Part shown: in pieces, positions 46,746 through 57,993 of the stretch
Position numbering within the stretch: position 1 is the stretch's first letter
Layout: each line of letters starts with the position of its first letter
From: Lichtheimia corymbifera B2541
Taxonomy: Eukaryota > Mucoromycota > Mucoromycetes > Mucorales > Lichtheimiaceae
Length of the DNA: 64,000 nt
NCBI GenBank assembly: GCA_000697475.1
Contig: JNEU01001167.1
Location: forward strand, 1 to 64,000
Direction of reading: 5' to 3'
Notes under the pieces: generated by a model
The model's database searches: none
What the model was told of the DNA's origin: nothing
What the model saw: the letters and a program-made list of their open reading frames with translations, nothing else
Made by a program: the position numbers and the translations under genes

Positions 46746-49139
46746 TTACTTTTTAAGCAAGCCATCAATTTGATCGGAAGTGTAGCCAGCATTGATGATA
46801 TCACGAGCTTCCTGAACCTTGCCAAAGACATTGAAGAGCAAGAGACCAACAATCTTCTTGTCACGGAGATAGAACACCAATCCCTTGCCAAACTATAAAC
46901 CATCCATCCATCGTCAATTATACCTTCCTTCATATCCATGAACCTATTTGGATTTTACCTTCTCATCTTGGAAAGTGTCCTTAGCCACGGCAGGCTTGGC
47001 AGCCTCACTGGAAGTTGTAGTAGCAGTAGCATTGGGAGCACCACGTGGGCTATTGGCTTCAGAAGCAGCACCCATTGCAGGTGTATCCTTGGCGGTGGCC
47101 TTGGCCCATACACTCAAGGTTGACAATTGAGAATCAACCAAACCAACAGCTTCATAGCCGACTTCAGGACCTAAATCAGACCTATTCCAATCATGTTATT
47201 AACCATGTCCTTGTTATGCTAACGATATACCACTTACCAGAACATGGATTGATGCGTGTATGGCTTGGCAGCACCAACCATGTTTTCACCAGCATGACGA
47301 CCACTCAAGACAGCACTATAAATACCGGCATGTATGAATACCAAGCACTATCCTTTTCTTTTACATACATGATACTCACTGGTCATGATGCTCAATGCGA
47401 CGGCGACCCAATTGAACATCGTGGAAGGATACCATGTCACCAGCAGCAAAGACATCAGTACGGGCTTCAAGCTCAGCATTGACAACAACACCAGCACGCT
47501 TTTCATCGACCTCCAAACCGGCAGCTCGAGCCAATTCGACACGGGGTTCGATACCAACAGCAACAACAACGTGATCCACAGCCAATTGCTTGTCACCACC
47601 AAGGTTCAAAACAACCTTATTGTCATCCGATTTGATCGATTGAATGGCACTGTTGGTTTCCACGTTGACACCCACTATCACAATGCATATTAGCACATTC
47701 TCAATTACCATCCCATGATCCTGGTGATAATGACTTACACTTGCGAACACGGCTGGTGGTCCACTTTGTCAAATAGGAGGGGAAAACATTGGCCATGTTG
47801 CCCTCTATAAAAAGATAACCTCCTGGTTAATATATCATCATGCTTTCAGATCCATCCAATATTGACCTTCAGGGAAAACTTGGGTGACAGTAAGGTTCTC
47901 CTTCTCAGCTACAGTTGAACATCCTGTTTAGAAAATGGCTCTTTTTACTCCTTCCAATAAATACATACCGCGCTTGGACAATGCAACAGCTAATTCGGAG
48001 CCAAGGAACCCACCACCAACAACAGCAATATGAGCACCATTCTTGGCAATCTTGTCAAGCTTCTTGAAATCCTCCACAGTGCGGTAAGTGGTTACATTAG
48101 CAACGTCCTTGGGTTGGTTGGGAAGGTTCTTGGGTTCACCACCAGTGGCAAGAAGAACCTATATACATTCAATGATCCATGAATACACGTGATAAAGAAG
48201 ATCCGTCAGTTTGTAACGTACCTTGTTGTAGTAAATGACACTACCATCAGCCAAAGTAACAGTGTGGTCCTCAATGTTAAGCTTGGACACCTTGTTGAAT
48301 AAAAGCTTGATCTTGGAAGTCTGCAAATCCGAACCCGAAGCATCAGGAATGACTTGATATTCAGCAAGGTCTTGATAGATAGTGCTACAAAGATGGCCCG
48401 TTGTCTCAGTAACGTTGCTAAGGTTCCCAATCACTTTGTTTATTACTTACTTGCGTTCGTTGCCTTGCCACTAAAATGAAGAAGGTTGTGTTAGCTGCAA
48501 TACATTTTCCACATGCTTTTCCTAATGCTTACATCCTTGAAAACGAGCTTCTTGGCAACTTCGGGATCTTCTGAGAACCACAATTCCTTGGACAATGGGG
48601 GTCTATTGTCATATTAGATTCCCATGTTTACGTGCATGAAAGAGAGTCGTCCCGTACCTCATGTAAGGAGCATATTCCTCGTCGCCGATGATAATGACCT
48701 AGACCCATGCATTAATTCAATCCATCCCAATACCAATACCAGATATTGATTGCTGTATACTCACATTTGCTTGAGGATCCTTCTCCTTGATAGCTTGAGC
48801 AGCAGCGAATGAAGCAGTTCCTGCACCAATAAGGACATAAGGCTTTTGAACCTTGGGAGCTTCTTCAACAGGAGCAGCAGGGGCAGCAGCAGTAGCAGGC
48901 TCATGAGGTTCTTCAACAAGCTTCTTCTTTGGCTTTGGTGGTGGCGAGGTCAATTTGAAAAGAATGGGACCAAAGACAATGAGCGATCCAAGGAACCAGG
49001 GTGTGCTGCTTGTGGGTTGGTGTTGATGTTGTTGCTGGGTCGCGTAAGAACGAGCCATGCGACGAGTCGTCTGTGGCAAAGTGCGGCCAATTCTTGCCGA
49101 TTGACGAGCAGCTGACACGCGAAGCAAATTCATGGACAT
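46746..49139 (-). CDS. AIFM1: Mitochondrial apoptosis-inducing factor (AIF, FAD oxidoreductase)
   Basis: FAD-dependent NADH oxidoreductase anchored in the inner mitochondrial membrane. In animals it supports respiratory-chain assembly through CHCHD4/Mia40 and acts in cell death. Twelve exons: 48765-49139, 48658-48698, 48533-48602, 48451-48470, 48222-48384, 47969-48158, 47867-47908, 47739-47804, 47380-47674, 47238-47315, 46959-47181 and 46746-46892, giving 569 residues. The presequence is Arg/Ser-rich ([20 protein letters not shown]), followed by one transmembrane segment ([14 protein letters not shown]) and a Pro/Ala/Lys linker. The first nucleotide-binding fold is [17 protein letters not shown] and the second [28 protein letters not shown] is the FAD-contact motif. 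A C-terminal AIF_C-type dimerisation domain carries an Ala/Thr insertion. Exon 4 is a 20-nt microexon. ATG 49139 is preferred; ATG 49133 is also possible. Confidence 0.93.
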
Positions 49140-49583
49140 GGTGATGGCCAGGGTCGTAAATTGACACAAAAGGAAGAGGAGGTGTATGTATAGGAAACCA
49201 GACGCAGTATAAAAATTGCAGACTTAACTCAGTTCAGTCTTCTGTTGCCATGGAGATGGTATCTTACCTACTATCACATTATGACCTATCCTATCTTTAA
49301 CAACCCTTGATATGCATACCCCATAATCAATAAACGTATTTTGGAGTGTACAGTATCAAAATATTTCGAGTGGACGGATTGGCTGATCACGTGATACGAG
49401 ATCGTCGTTCGATTGAGCAAAGTAATGGATGAAGATGGCTGCACTTTTGACTCGCATATTCATGCATAACCAAGTCCAACATGAGTTTAAAATTCAAATT
49501 CACGGCATAGCAATGTCATTTGTATCGTTGAAGTTTATTCCCCAGGTATGTATGGGCTCTGATTATAAATCATCCATCTCTTT
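49140..49583. other. Intergenic region between AIF start and GST stop
   Basis: AIF promoter and GST 3' flank on the same strand; AATAAA-like signals for both directions. No gene recognised. Confidence 0.4.
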
Positions 49584-50533
49584 TCAACTATCCTTTGGGT
49601 GTGGCAATGTTTCCATGTATGCAATACCGGCCTGGAGCGACTTGCGTGCATACATTATTTCAGCAAACTTTGCAAGTTTGGGGTAGTTCTATAATAATAT
49701 GCATTTCATATCAATACACGTTCATGCCAATCAGCTTATATTATACACACCTTGATACGCTTTCTGTGAAGAGGGAGATTGATGACAAAGAAGACGTAAA
49801 AGTCGGCATAGGTAATCTGGATACAACAAGAGGTCAGTGCCATGTACATGTTGCACGCACAACGTGTACCTACCTCTTGGCCCGCAGCAAATGGTCCATC
49901 ATCATGGTAATTATACACACGCTCAAAGCGTGAGAAGAACACATCAAGATGCTCGTTTTCGTATTCTTCAATACCATCCTATAGCCCTCAGTGTCAGTCA
50001 CTCTATGCTCATCACATGGGATGACTTGCTCCTTACCTTTCCACGAATGATATGGTTATAGCGAGCACGATTCCAATCCATAGCAGCATCCAGGGTGCAA
50101 TCAACAAATTGCTCAAGATCTTCATCAGCTGGAACATACTTGCCTATAGCATGTTTAGGGAATATGTTTCATTGCGTAATCAATCACGACAACTTACCAA
50201 ATTTCTTGGAAAGGAAACGCATGATAGGCATATTGCCACTGTAGCGTTTACCCTTGTATTCAATCATGGGTGCCTGATCGAAAGGGTAACCCGAGGCAAT
50301 CCACTGATATTTGACCTTGGTAACAAAATCGTTCCATTCAATCAAATCAAACTCATAATCAACACCAGAGTCATCAAGCAAGAACCGGAGAGGTCCACCA
50401 AGCGCTGCGTCTATATATAGCCAATAACATGAGTATCGATTATCGATGCATGCAACGTGTGACGGCAACCAGTGTACTTACAGCCAGGGATCACATAGTG
50501 GAAAATCACCTTGTCAGTAGAAGAGGTAGTCAT
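49584..50533 (-). CDS. Glutathione S-transferase, sigma-like class
   Basis: Cytosolic glutathione S-transferase (detoxification or prostaglandin-type isomerisation). Six exons (50482-50533, 50198-50410, 50037-50143, 49874-49978, 49751-49816, 49584-49688) give 215 residues, the usual GST length. The thioredoxin-fold N-domain holds VIFHYVIPGYAALGGPLRFL, with a Tyr in the first strand suited to activating glutathione. APMIEYKGKRYSGNMPIMRF is the cis-Pro/SxxI glutathione-binding region (here APMI and SGNMPI). The helical C-domain carries GQEITYADFYVFFVI, the conserved N-capping box. The last exon, found by splicing GTGTGT to TTATAG, supplies NYPKLAKFAEIMYARKSLQA. Sigma-like assignment is tentative. 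Confidence 0.9.
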
Positions 50534-51199
50534 AATGAAGCTTGAGTATTTCTGGATTCACAACTTTATGAGCCTTCTTTTATAATACTCACTTACCTGG
50601 ATGAGTTACATGGACGACGAAGAATGGCATGCAACAACCATATGATGAAAAATTTCAGCTCATTGTTGCACATTGCATTGTGTGGGGATACATCATGTTT
50701 GATCGCATGCGTAGATGGATAGCAAAAATTTCTCGATATTGGTTTGATTTGTCATCTAAACAATGCCAACGGTGTTGCTTCCACTGCAGTGTCGATGTTA
50801 TACATGAGCCCCAGCCCTCAATGATTGTTTGCGGGCCTATTGTTTCTCCGTGAAAGATGCATGGTGATACAGTACTCCATTTGACAGCAGCAGTACGAAT
50901 CGATCCTGGTCATCTAATTGTTGATTCCCATTCCCATGGTCATGCATGGTACAAAAATAAGAGGTTTATGTAGTGGCTCAAACGCACAGTTGCCATTGAT
51001 GTGGTATCTGGTCTACCAGAATATATCGTGTGGGTCATGCATTATCAATCCTTTATACACATTCTATGATTGGTAGTAGTGGTTTGGGAGGTATACCACG
51101 CAAAGCTTTTCTTGTGAAAGAACAAGCTTATCAAGTAGCACAGGGTGTTAGATTGAGAAGCAATGGATGACAAAGGAATGGCTTGTACCCTTAAATAAA
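50534..51199. other. Intergenic region, nothing recognised
   Basis: GST promoter and the left border of the truncated repeat copy. A search by eye for a left terminal repeat here found none. Confidence 0.4.
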
Positions 51200-52483
51200 A
51201 GAGTTTTATTACATGTATACAATTTCACTGCCTATCTATATCCAAATAAAACCCGGGAAGCATGAACGGATGTGATGTGATGAAAGAAAAAAACATCTCG
51301 ATATGATGATGTAAGTGATCCAACCTCGCTTTCCGACCTTCAATTTCCTATTCCCTCTTCAATCCCGGAACCAACCAAGTGATCCACATCTTGCACATAT
51401 GATCTGATAGCACGATATCCTCCAAAAGATTATGTTGAATCCAATTTTCATTCAGTGAAGAAGTTGAAGATGAGCACATGTAGCGTGTGTGTTTATGTAA
51501 ATAAGATAAAGGAACAGCATTGTAGATTGAATAAGATGCAGGTGATCACATAGAGGGTAACAGGAATAATTGTGTCATTCTATCCTTGATTACAAAATAG
51601 CTGCTGCGCTCATTGACTACAGTATTCCAATACTACATATGGCGAAGATATAAGCCGTCTCGTGAATGCCGTTCAATCCATCCTCATCAGCACCCGTAGT
51701 CATATGATATGGTCCTCCCTTGCTACTGACTACGTGTCAAGTAACCAAAGCAATATTCCAGGTATTCTTTGTCATTGTTGCACCTGATTGCATCCATCCA
51801 TCCATCCGTCATAACCGTTGCAAGTCCAATATGTTGTTTGAAAGAGTCATGTGATCGCTGTCAGTATGCTTCCTTTTCCATCTGGCCGTTGATCTATCCT
51901 TTTCTTGGTCGTTTTCCATCGCGACTCAACCACCAGGTAAAGATCTCTTGCATCGTAGTGTACTCGATAGCTGATACGGCATCATCCATTGGTATTCGTA
52001 TGTATCAAAGCAAGTTGCTATACGTGAATAAAGCTGCTTCTAAACAGTGGCTGTTGGCTGTTCACATCAAAAAGGCTGCATGTCAGGTTGCTCCAAGTAG
52101 ATAACACTGTTTGAGACGATGAAGTAAAGGGTTCGCTGACAGCAACTGCTGGAATGAATGCTGTTACGTTTGATGGTGCGTTCGGGATTGTTCAAAAGAA
52201 GGTGGAGTGTCAAGAAACGCGGGTGTTTGGAGTAGACTGTGTATACGCCATGGACTTGCCATTCAGTGAAAGACAATTGGATCAAGACAACTGTAGGATT
52301 GGCATAATGAGCTGAAGCAGGACAATCATTCGCAGGTGGTAGTTGTGGATGAATGGGGCAACAGTTGCGAATGGAGAAAGAGGCAGGAAGGTGCAAGTGG
52401 AAGAGTTGAAAATTTAAGTTGGTTGAGCTGTCAGGCATATTCATGCACACTGTAAATTGATCCCTGATCTTGAGATTACTCAC
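51200..52483 (-). pseudogene. Decayed coding region of the repeat element, copy 2
   Basis: Matches the reverse complement of about 26088-27240 with many substitutions and small indels. The minus strand keeps the protein-like segments of copy 1 in the same order, including SFTEWQVHGVYTVYSKHP, TMTKNTWNIALVT and ENDQEKDRSTARWKRKH. Stops interrupt it (after NIALVT and after DLQRL). No family is recognised. Confidence 0.5.
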
Positions 52484-53445
52484 CTTGACCTCAAACTTTC
52501 ACACGAGATGCTCTTGATCATGCTGAGCAACTTTGTATTAATAAAGAACCCACACTTCATTTAAAAGTTTTGAATGGGAGGGTGTAATGTGGGGTTTACT
52601 ATGATCGACTGAAATCCCGCACCCGGCGGATTCATTGAAATGTCATTTAGTATGCACTATCTCGGGATCCCCCATCTCACACTTGAAACTTGGTAAGAAG
52701 GTTCTCTGAGTCATGCTGATCAACTCCATTCATTTAAAAACCGTATGCTTCATTATGATGTTTCAATGAATCGGACGGTCCAAAAATAGAGGAGACAATG
52801 GACCGTCGGAACGCAAGTAGGGTGCATAGTGCACACCCCCGCGGTTGTCCACCTCCATCGTCAAACTTGGTCAGACGGTGGGCTTCGACATGCTGATCAA
52901 CTCCATTCAAATAAAATTGCACGTATCATTATGAGAAAAATGAAAGCGGGCGTCCGACAATGAACGGATGGGGATATAAGTAGGGTGGGTGGCCCATAAC
53001 CTCGAGATTGCCCACCACAAGCTTGAAACTTTCACACAAGATGCTCATGGACATGCTGATCAACTTTGTTCTCATAAAGGGCCCATACTTCATTTGAAAA
53101 TCTTGGAGTGGGAGGGTATAATGTGGGGGTTTACTATGAAGGACGGAAACTCCGTGCTCGTCGGAAATCATGAAATGTCGATTAGTATGCATTACCTTGG
53201 AATTCCCCATTTCTAACTTGAAACTTGGTAATAAGGTACACTTTATCATGCTGATCAACTTAATTCATTTAAAAAGTGCATACTTCATTCCAAAATTTTG
53301 AATGGGAGCGTCCATATGCAGGGGGGGATAATGAGTGGACGGTCCATGGACCCCCGAGGTTGCCCATTTCGATTGTGAGGCTGGCACACAAGGTGTTGTC
53401 AACCATGACGAGCAGTTTTGTTCTCATAAAGACCTCGCACTTCAC
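52484..53445 (+). repeat. Degenerate tandem units, copy 2
   Basis: Five to six diverged units of about 160-200 bp. Each has a form of CTTGAAACTTTCACACAAG, CATGCTGATCAACTT, TTCATTTAAAA, then TGAATGGGA(G). It matches the units at 25430-26070 in reverse complement. Unit starts are near 52495, 52683, 52862, 53020, 53215 and 53380. Confidence 0.7.
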
Positions 53446-53750
53446 TATGAAAATGCTGAGAAACATGTACCTTTATGCTTTACTTATGCGGTAAGCGTGA
53501 TGGGGTTGCTTTCTCCTAGTGGATGGTACAGGCTGCATTAACGGAAAGATGAAGAGATGAGTGAAAAGGCACATGATGGTTACACTCACATCTTGACAGG
53601 TTGATGCATAAATGGACGGTGACGATTGCCGTTAGAAAGGTATGTAAGTCAACAACATCCAATAATAAAGGCGTGTCAAGGTATGTGTATGGCAGTAATG
53701 GTTCCAATCACATTTGGATGTAGGAGAACGTCGCCTTGCATAAACCAATA
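53446..53750 (-). repeat. Truncated terminal repeat, copy 3
   Basis: Matches 27547 to about 27845 directly, starting GAGAAACATGTACCTTTATG. The outermost 70 bp of the terminal repeat (through TTTGAG) are missing. It ends about 75 bp from the stop codon of the next gene. Confidence 0.75.
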
Positions 53751-53826
53751 TGTATATGTAAATAATGAAACCAGCCATATCCTTTAGAGATAAACACAAA
53801 AAATATGAGTGTGCAATAAACCCATT

Positions 53827-55230
53827 TTATTTACAAGATGTCCACTGCTCTAAAAAGTGCTTAATAAGATGTTTTCTTAGCTGCTTATCACGAGATGATG
53901 CGTGCTTTGATCCATTCTTGCTGATGGCCTTATACAATGTTTTGAGTGCATCATTTTTGTTGATATCATCCAAGACATGTTCGAGTCGACGACGTTCATG
54001 GTTCATCTCGAAAATATCCTGGAGATAAAGAATACTGAGGATTCTGCTACAAGACATCCACCGTGAAGGATAAAAGCCAATGTTGGCATTTGGTTTAAAT
54101 TCCTCCTTGACGATGCGATTTATCTTACGCATATACTCAAGATACTCTTCAAAGGACACATTGCATTTTTCAAAGGTAAAGTAGCTGATATGCCAAGTAC
54201 GGAGATCGGATGCCAGTATCTTTTTCATCTCATGGTAGGCGAACGCCTTGTTGTTGTATGAGTCCCAAGCACCGAAATGCCAACCAAGCGGTTGTTTTAA
54301 TATCGCATCAATGATATCACCGCCATCATCACCGTCATCGTCATCAGAAGAGGGTGCCAGTTGTCGTTGTAAAAGTTCTTGTACCAATACACGGTAAAAT
54401 GTCTTATACTCTGCAGGCAAATCGGTCGGTACTTTGGTGGTTTGTGTGTAAACGGTACGACAGCGACGTTTTCGACGACGTTGAACAATAACATGTGTAT
54501 AAGGTGCTTGGACAGTGGCTCTTGGTGGTAATGGATGATCAATGGATGATGGAAAAGCTGAATCCTCTTGTTGTATCTTGGAGGGGTTTTCAAGTACCAG
54601 CGCAGATCTCCAGTTGTTGTGGGCAATTTCACGCTTGGCACATGTTGTTGCTATGGCATTTTCCGCCTTGGTCAGTCGTCGGTTGTATTTTTCATGCACC
54701 TGAGGTAGAGAGCGAAGATCACGTCGAAGAACCACTTCTTGAACCTTTTGTCTATGTCGTTGGATATATGGAGTACGTCGATTTGCGTTACGAGCTTGCG
54801 ATTTGTGGTCGTCATACAAGTCATTCAACAATGAATCATGGTCATTGTCTTGATTAAAATCTTGTGAATCAGCTTGCTTGTGATGATGATGGTGCTTGAA
54901 TGAACCATATGACCACCGGAAGCGAATTAAGGAGTGCTGGGTAGTAGTAGGAATAGGCTCGTGGTATACACCAGCAGCTTCAGCCACGTCCGCAAATGTG
55001 GGCCTCATATCGGTACAAAGATCTACCCAGTCCTCATTTTCTTGTTCCATGGATATCATGTCCCATTCGCTACAACTTGATGATGATGATGATGAATGGG
55101 AACGTGTTGTGAGAGGAGGTGTCGTTGTGGAAAGTGGCGGGAATTCGTATAGATCGTTGATCCAAGGATCGATAGGTGCGTCATCTTCAATTAATATAGG
55201 TTCAGCGAAAGGAAGGGTATATAAAGACAT
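53827..55230 (-). CDS. Hypothetical protein, 467 residues
   Basis: A single long uninterrupted frame with no recognised domain. The N-terminal third is disordered: a Ser run, then HHHHHKQ. A basic stretch follows near residue 270 (VQRRRKRRCRTVYTQ), which could bind nucleic acid or act as a nuclear signal. An acidic run (SSDDDDGDDGG) comes next. The last 150 residues look folded and helical, with GWHFGAWDSYNNKAFAYHEM, SFEEYLEYMRKINRIVKEEF and FYPSRWMSCSRILSILYLQD. ATG 55230 is chosen because the frame further upstream has no ATG. The intact frame next to decayed repeats argues for selection, but the function is unknown. Confidence 0.7.
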   Translation of the reverse strand: MSLYTLPFAEPILIEDDAPIDPWINDLYEFPPLSTTTPPLTTRSHSSSSSSSCSEWDMISMEQENEDWVDLCTDMRPTFADVAEAAGVYHEPIPTTTQHSLIRFRWSYGSFKHHHHHKQADSQDFNQDNDHDSLLNDLYDDHKSQARNANRRTPYIQRHRQKVQEVVLRRDLRSLPQVHEKYNRRLTKAENAIATTCAKREIAHNNWRSALVLENPSKIQQEDSAFPSSIDHPLPPRATVQAPYTHVIVQRRRKRRCRTVYTQTTKVPTDLPAEYKTFYRVLVQELLQRQLAPSSDDDDGDDGGDIIDAILKQPLGWHFGAWDSYNNKAFAYHEMKKILASDLRTWHISYFTFEKCNVSFEEYLEYMRKINRIVKEEFKPNANIGFYPSRWMSCSRILSILYLQDIFEMNHERRRLEHVLDDINKNDALKTLYKAISKNGSKHASSRDKQLRKHLIKHFLEQWTSCK

Positions 55231-55717
55231 GGTATAATAAAGTAAGCAGGGAATCAATTAGTATGTCTTTCATCTGCAAGGGAAGCTCTACCTTTATATC
55301 AGCTGAAGGCATCGCGGTTACAACTGCCGCAGCACTAATATTAATAGCCTTGTGACACACTCCACGCCACTCTTGTGGAAGCTGTAACCCCTTGCTGCGC
55401 CAACTGAGTGCAAAAGAATAATGATTGCTATGACAAAGATTTACCTTGCATAATGAAAGAGCCTAATTTAAGCTACCAAGGAGTTCAATCGTCACTCTTC
55501 TACAGTTACACAAATGACTGTATCTACTACACAATGATATGGGCTAGTATAAGGATTGTTAGCCGAAACTCGAATACTTTTGATAGTATGCTTTATGGGT
55601 TCATCAGATGTTTGATCGTGGATAGATATTAATACACAGCTGCTTGAGGGTCATTTGGGAGAAATAGGATGAGTTATGGGATTGCTGTCAATAAAAAGGG
55701 AACAAGGTGTGAAGTTA
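55231..55717. other. Intergenic region, nothing recognised
   Basis: Promoter side of the 467-residue gene and 3' flank of the SKG6-like gene. No gene seen. Confidence 0.4.
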
Positions 55718-56760
55718 TTATACTCGATGTTGTGGTGTTGGAGGAGGAGGTAGGCTTGATCTGGAAGAAAACATGGGCTGTGACATGCTGGCTGGTGTAG
55801 ATGGCAGGTTATGAGAACTTGAAATCCAAGAAGGCGATGGATGATGATCATGATCAAAGTCATGAGAAGCCACTCCTTCATATTGTGGTTGAAATACTTC
55901 CACATCGGCTTGACGTTGAAGACGTCTACGACGGATCAAAAAGAAAGCCAAAGCACCCAAGAGAGCAGCACCTACTACACTGCCTACCACCGCACCAGCA
56001 ATCACCCCTCCCTTATTTTCTCCTCCACCATTATCGGCTGGGGCAGTTGTTGGATCGATTGTTGGAGTCGCTTCAGTACTCGTAGTGGTGGTGGTAGCAA
56101 TAGCAGGATCGGTCGTGGCTGTTGCATCAGGATCAATATCGTCAGTTGTTGGTGTTGGATCAATTGTGGTAGTAGGAACAAGGTCGGTTGTTGTTGTAGT
56201 ATCCCACCAATTTGTGGTGCTGGTTGTGTCCCACCAATTGGTAGTTGAGGAGGTATATTGTCCACCCCAATCATCCGTGGTTGTTGGGCTTTCCCCATTA
56301 CTGCCATCATCATAAGTAGTTGTTGCTGTGGGTTGTTGATCTCCACCATCTTCATACGTAGTAGTTGTGGGGGTTCCATCACCACTGCCACCATCCCAAT
56401 CGGTCGTAGTTGGCTGTGAGGATCCATCATCATCACCACCATCGTAGTCACCTATGCATATGCATTGTTTGGAAATTGGAGAGAAAATAGTTATTCAAGG
56501 TGTCGCTGAATTCAATTGGATAAAAATAGCATCTGATACCATTGAAGGTAGTACCAAATCTCTGGAAATGGACAATGCCATTTTCAGATGCAACAATGTG
56601 GTGGAAAAAAAAAAACATCACCCACATTGGCTTAGCTCTTCTTACCATCGTCACCATCGTAATCTTGGGCAGCAGTAAAAGGTGCGTGGAGCCATGGATA
56701 TACAAGGACAAGTGATGCTAGTGTGGAGAGTCTCGGTTGCGATTTTGGAATTAGGCGCAT
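55718..56760 (-). CDS. Mucin-like single-pass membrane protein (SKG6/Mid2-like layout)
   Basis: Two exons (56646-56760, 55718-56451) give 282 residues; the splice (GATG|GTAAGA to CATAG|GT) joins QDYDGDD to GDYDGG in frame. A signal peptide (MRLIPKSQPRLSTLASLVLV) is followed by about 140 residues rich in Thr, Asp and Gly with repeated TTNWWDTT and YEDGG motifs, a probable O-glycosylated ectodomain. One transmembrane helix (GVIAGAVVGSVVGAALLGAL) with GxxxG spacing and the stop-transfer RRRRLQRQ leads to a Pro/Ser/His-rich cytosolic tail. The layout resembles fungal cell-wall stress sensors and SKG6-type proteins. No ligand-binding domain is seen. Confidence 0.8.
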
Positions 56761-57993
56761 AGTTGAATTAGGATTAAGCTATCGTCAGCAGTTGGACGTA
56801 AAAAGATTCGAGACAAAAAGGGCGTCGTTTTGGTTGTATGTGCTTTGGTATTATGAATGCAATTGCATGTACGGGTTGTCGTGCCGTGTGTAATGTTGTC
56901 AAAGGCCCTGAGGATACGATAACAATGGAACGAGAAAGCAATCGAATGCTTTTGAGTAATGGAAAAAGAAAGGATTGAGGAATGGAATAAAGGTGGGATA
57001 ATAGAAAAAGAAAAAGAAATGAGAGAAATGGTAAACCGTGAAAGCCGAGAAAAATGCCCTGCATGCAGTGTGTTACCCTTATTTAAAAAGCAGGGGATAA
57101 AACAAGAGATTGTCTGTGTGTATTGTGGTACGAGAACGCATCGAAACGTTCTTTTGGGAAACAAAATGCGACGCATAATTGAAAACAGATGAATTGCTCT
57201 GATCTACGCGTTTTGCGTGATTTTATTTCTACCCCACCTACCATCACCACCACCACCGGTTTGTAATCTGGCTGAGTTTTTGCCGAAGGTAGTAAAATGC
57301 ATGCATGTTTCAGATCATCACTTTTAGTAGTAGCCGTTGATTGATCATGCGAATGAATCAACCTGAATACCTTTGGTAATGATCCGCCTGCTTCTTGATG
57401 ATGATGCCATCAGTCTATAGAGTAGTGGATGTATGTGTAACCTCTAGGTAGGTAATAATAAATATAATGCAATTGAAGATTTTATTCATGCACGCGTGAT
57501 ATGCCATGTCAATATGTATATACGCATAGTAATTATGCTATGGTGAATGTTAGATAGTATCGGTGGTGGCACCAATGACATGTGTGAATCTGGACAAGAC
57601 CTCATTGAGGGTGGAAGAATGGTATGTTAATGTGTTTGTGATACATAAAGAAAAGCACGTGGATAGCATTTTGGCATGACACATGCAAGCTTGACCTGAA
57701 ATGAATTAGAGGGCGGCGTCTTTATGTAACATGCATTAGCACAGAACAAAACAGGGGAGGGGTATGAAAAGATCGAAAGGGCTGGCCACTTTGGTTGGGC
57801 TCTTGAACATCATCTTGTTGCAAATCAGGTCAAGGGCGGTTTTCATTTGATTAGTTGGTGTAACCTCTTCATTTTTCATTTATATCGCTCTTATTGTCTC
57901 TTCTTTCACACTTTTTCTCCTCCACCCCTCTCTCGTCCTCCGCCTTTCGATCCATCAAAGTCTCGCTTCTTGGTCTCGTCATCATTCGTCGTC
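56761..57993. other. Divergent intergenic region
   Basis: About 1.2 kb between the mucin-like gene and the large disordered gene, transcribed apart. Contains a GA-rich stretch (56955-57030) and a CACCACCACC tract near 57245. Open frames on both strands at 56959-57361 overlap and show no motif. Nothing else was recognised. Confidence 0.45.
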
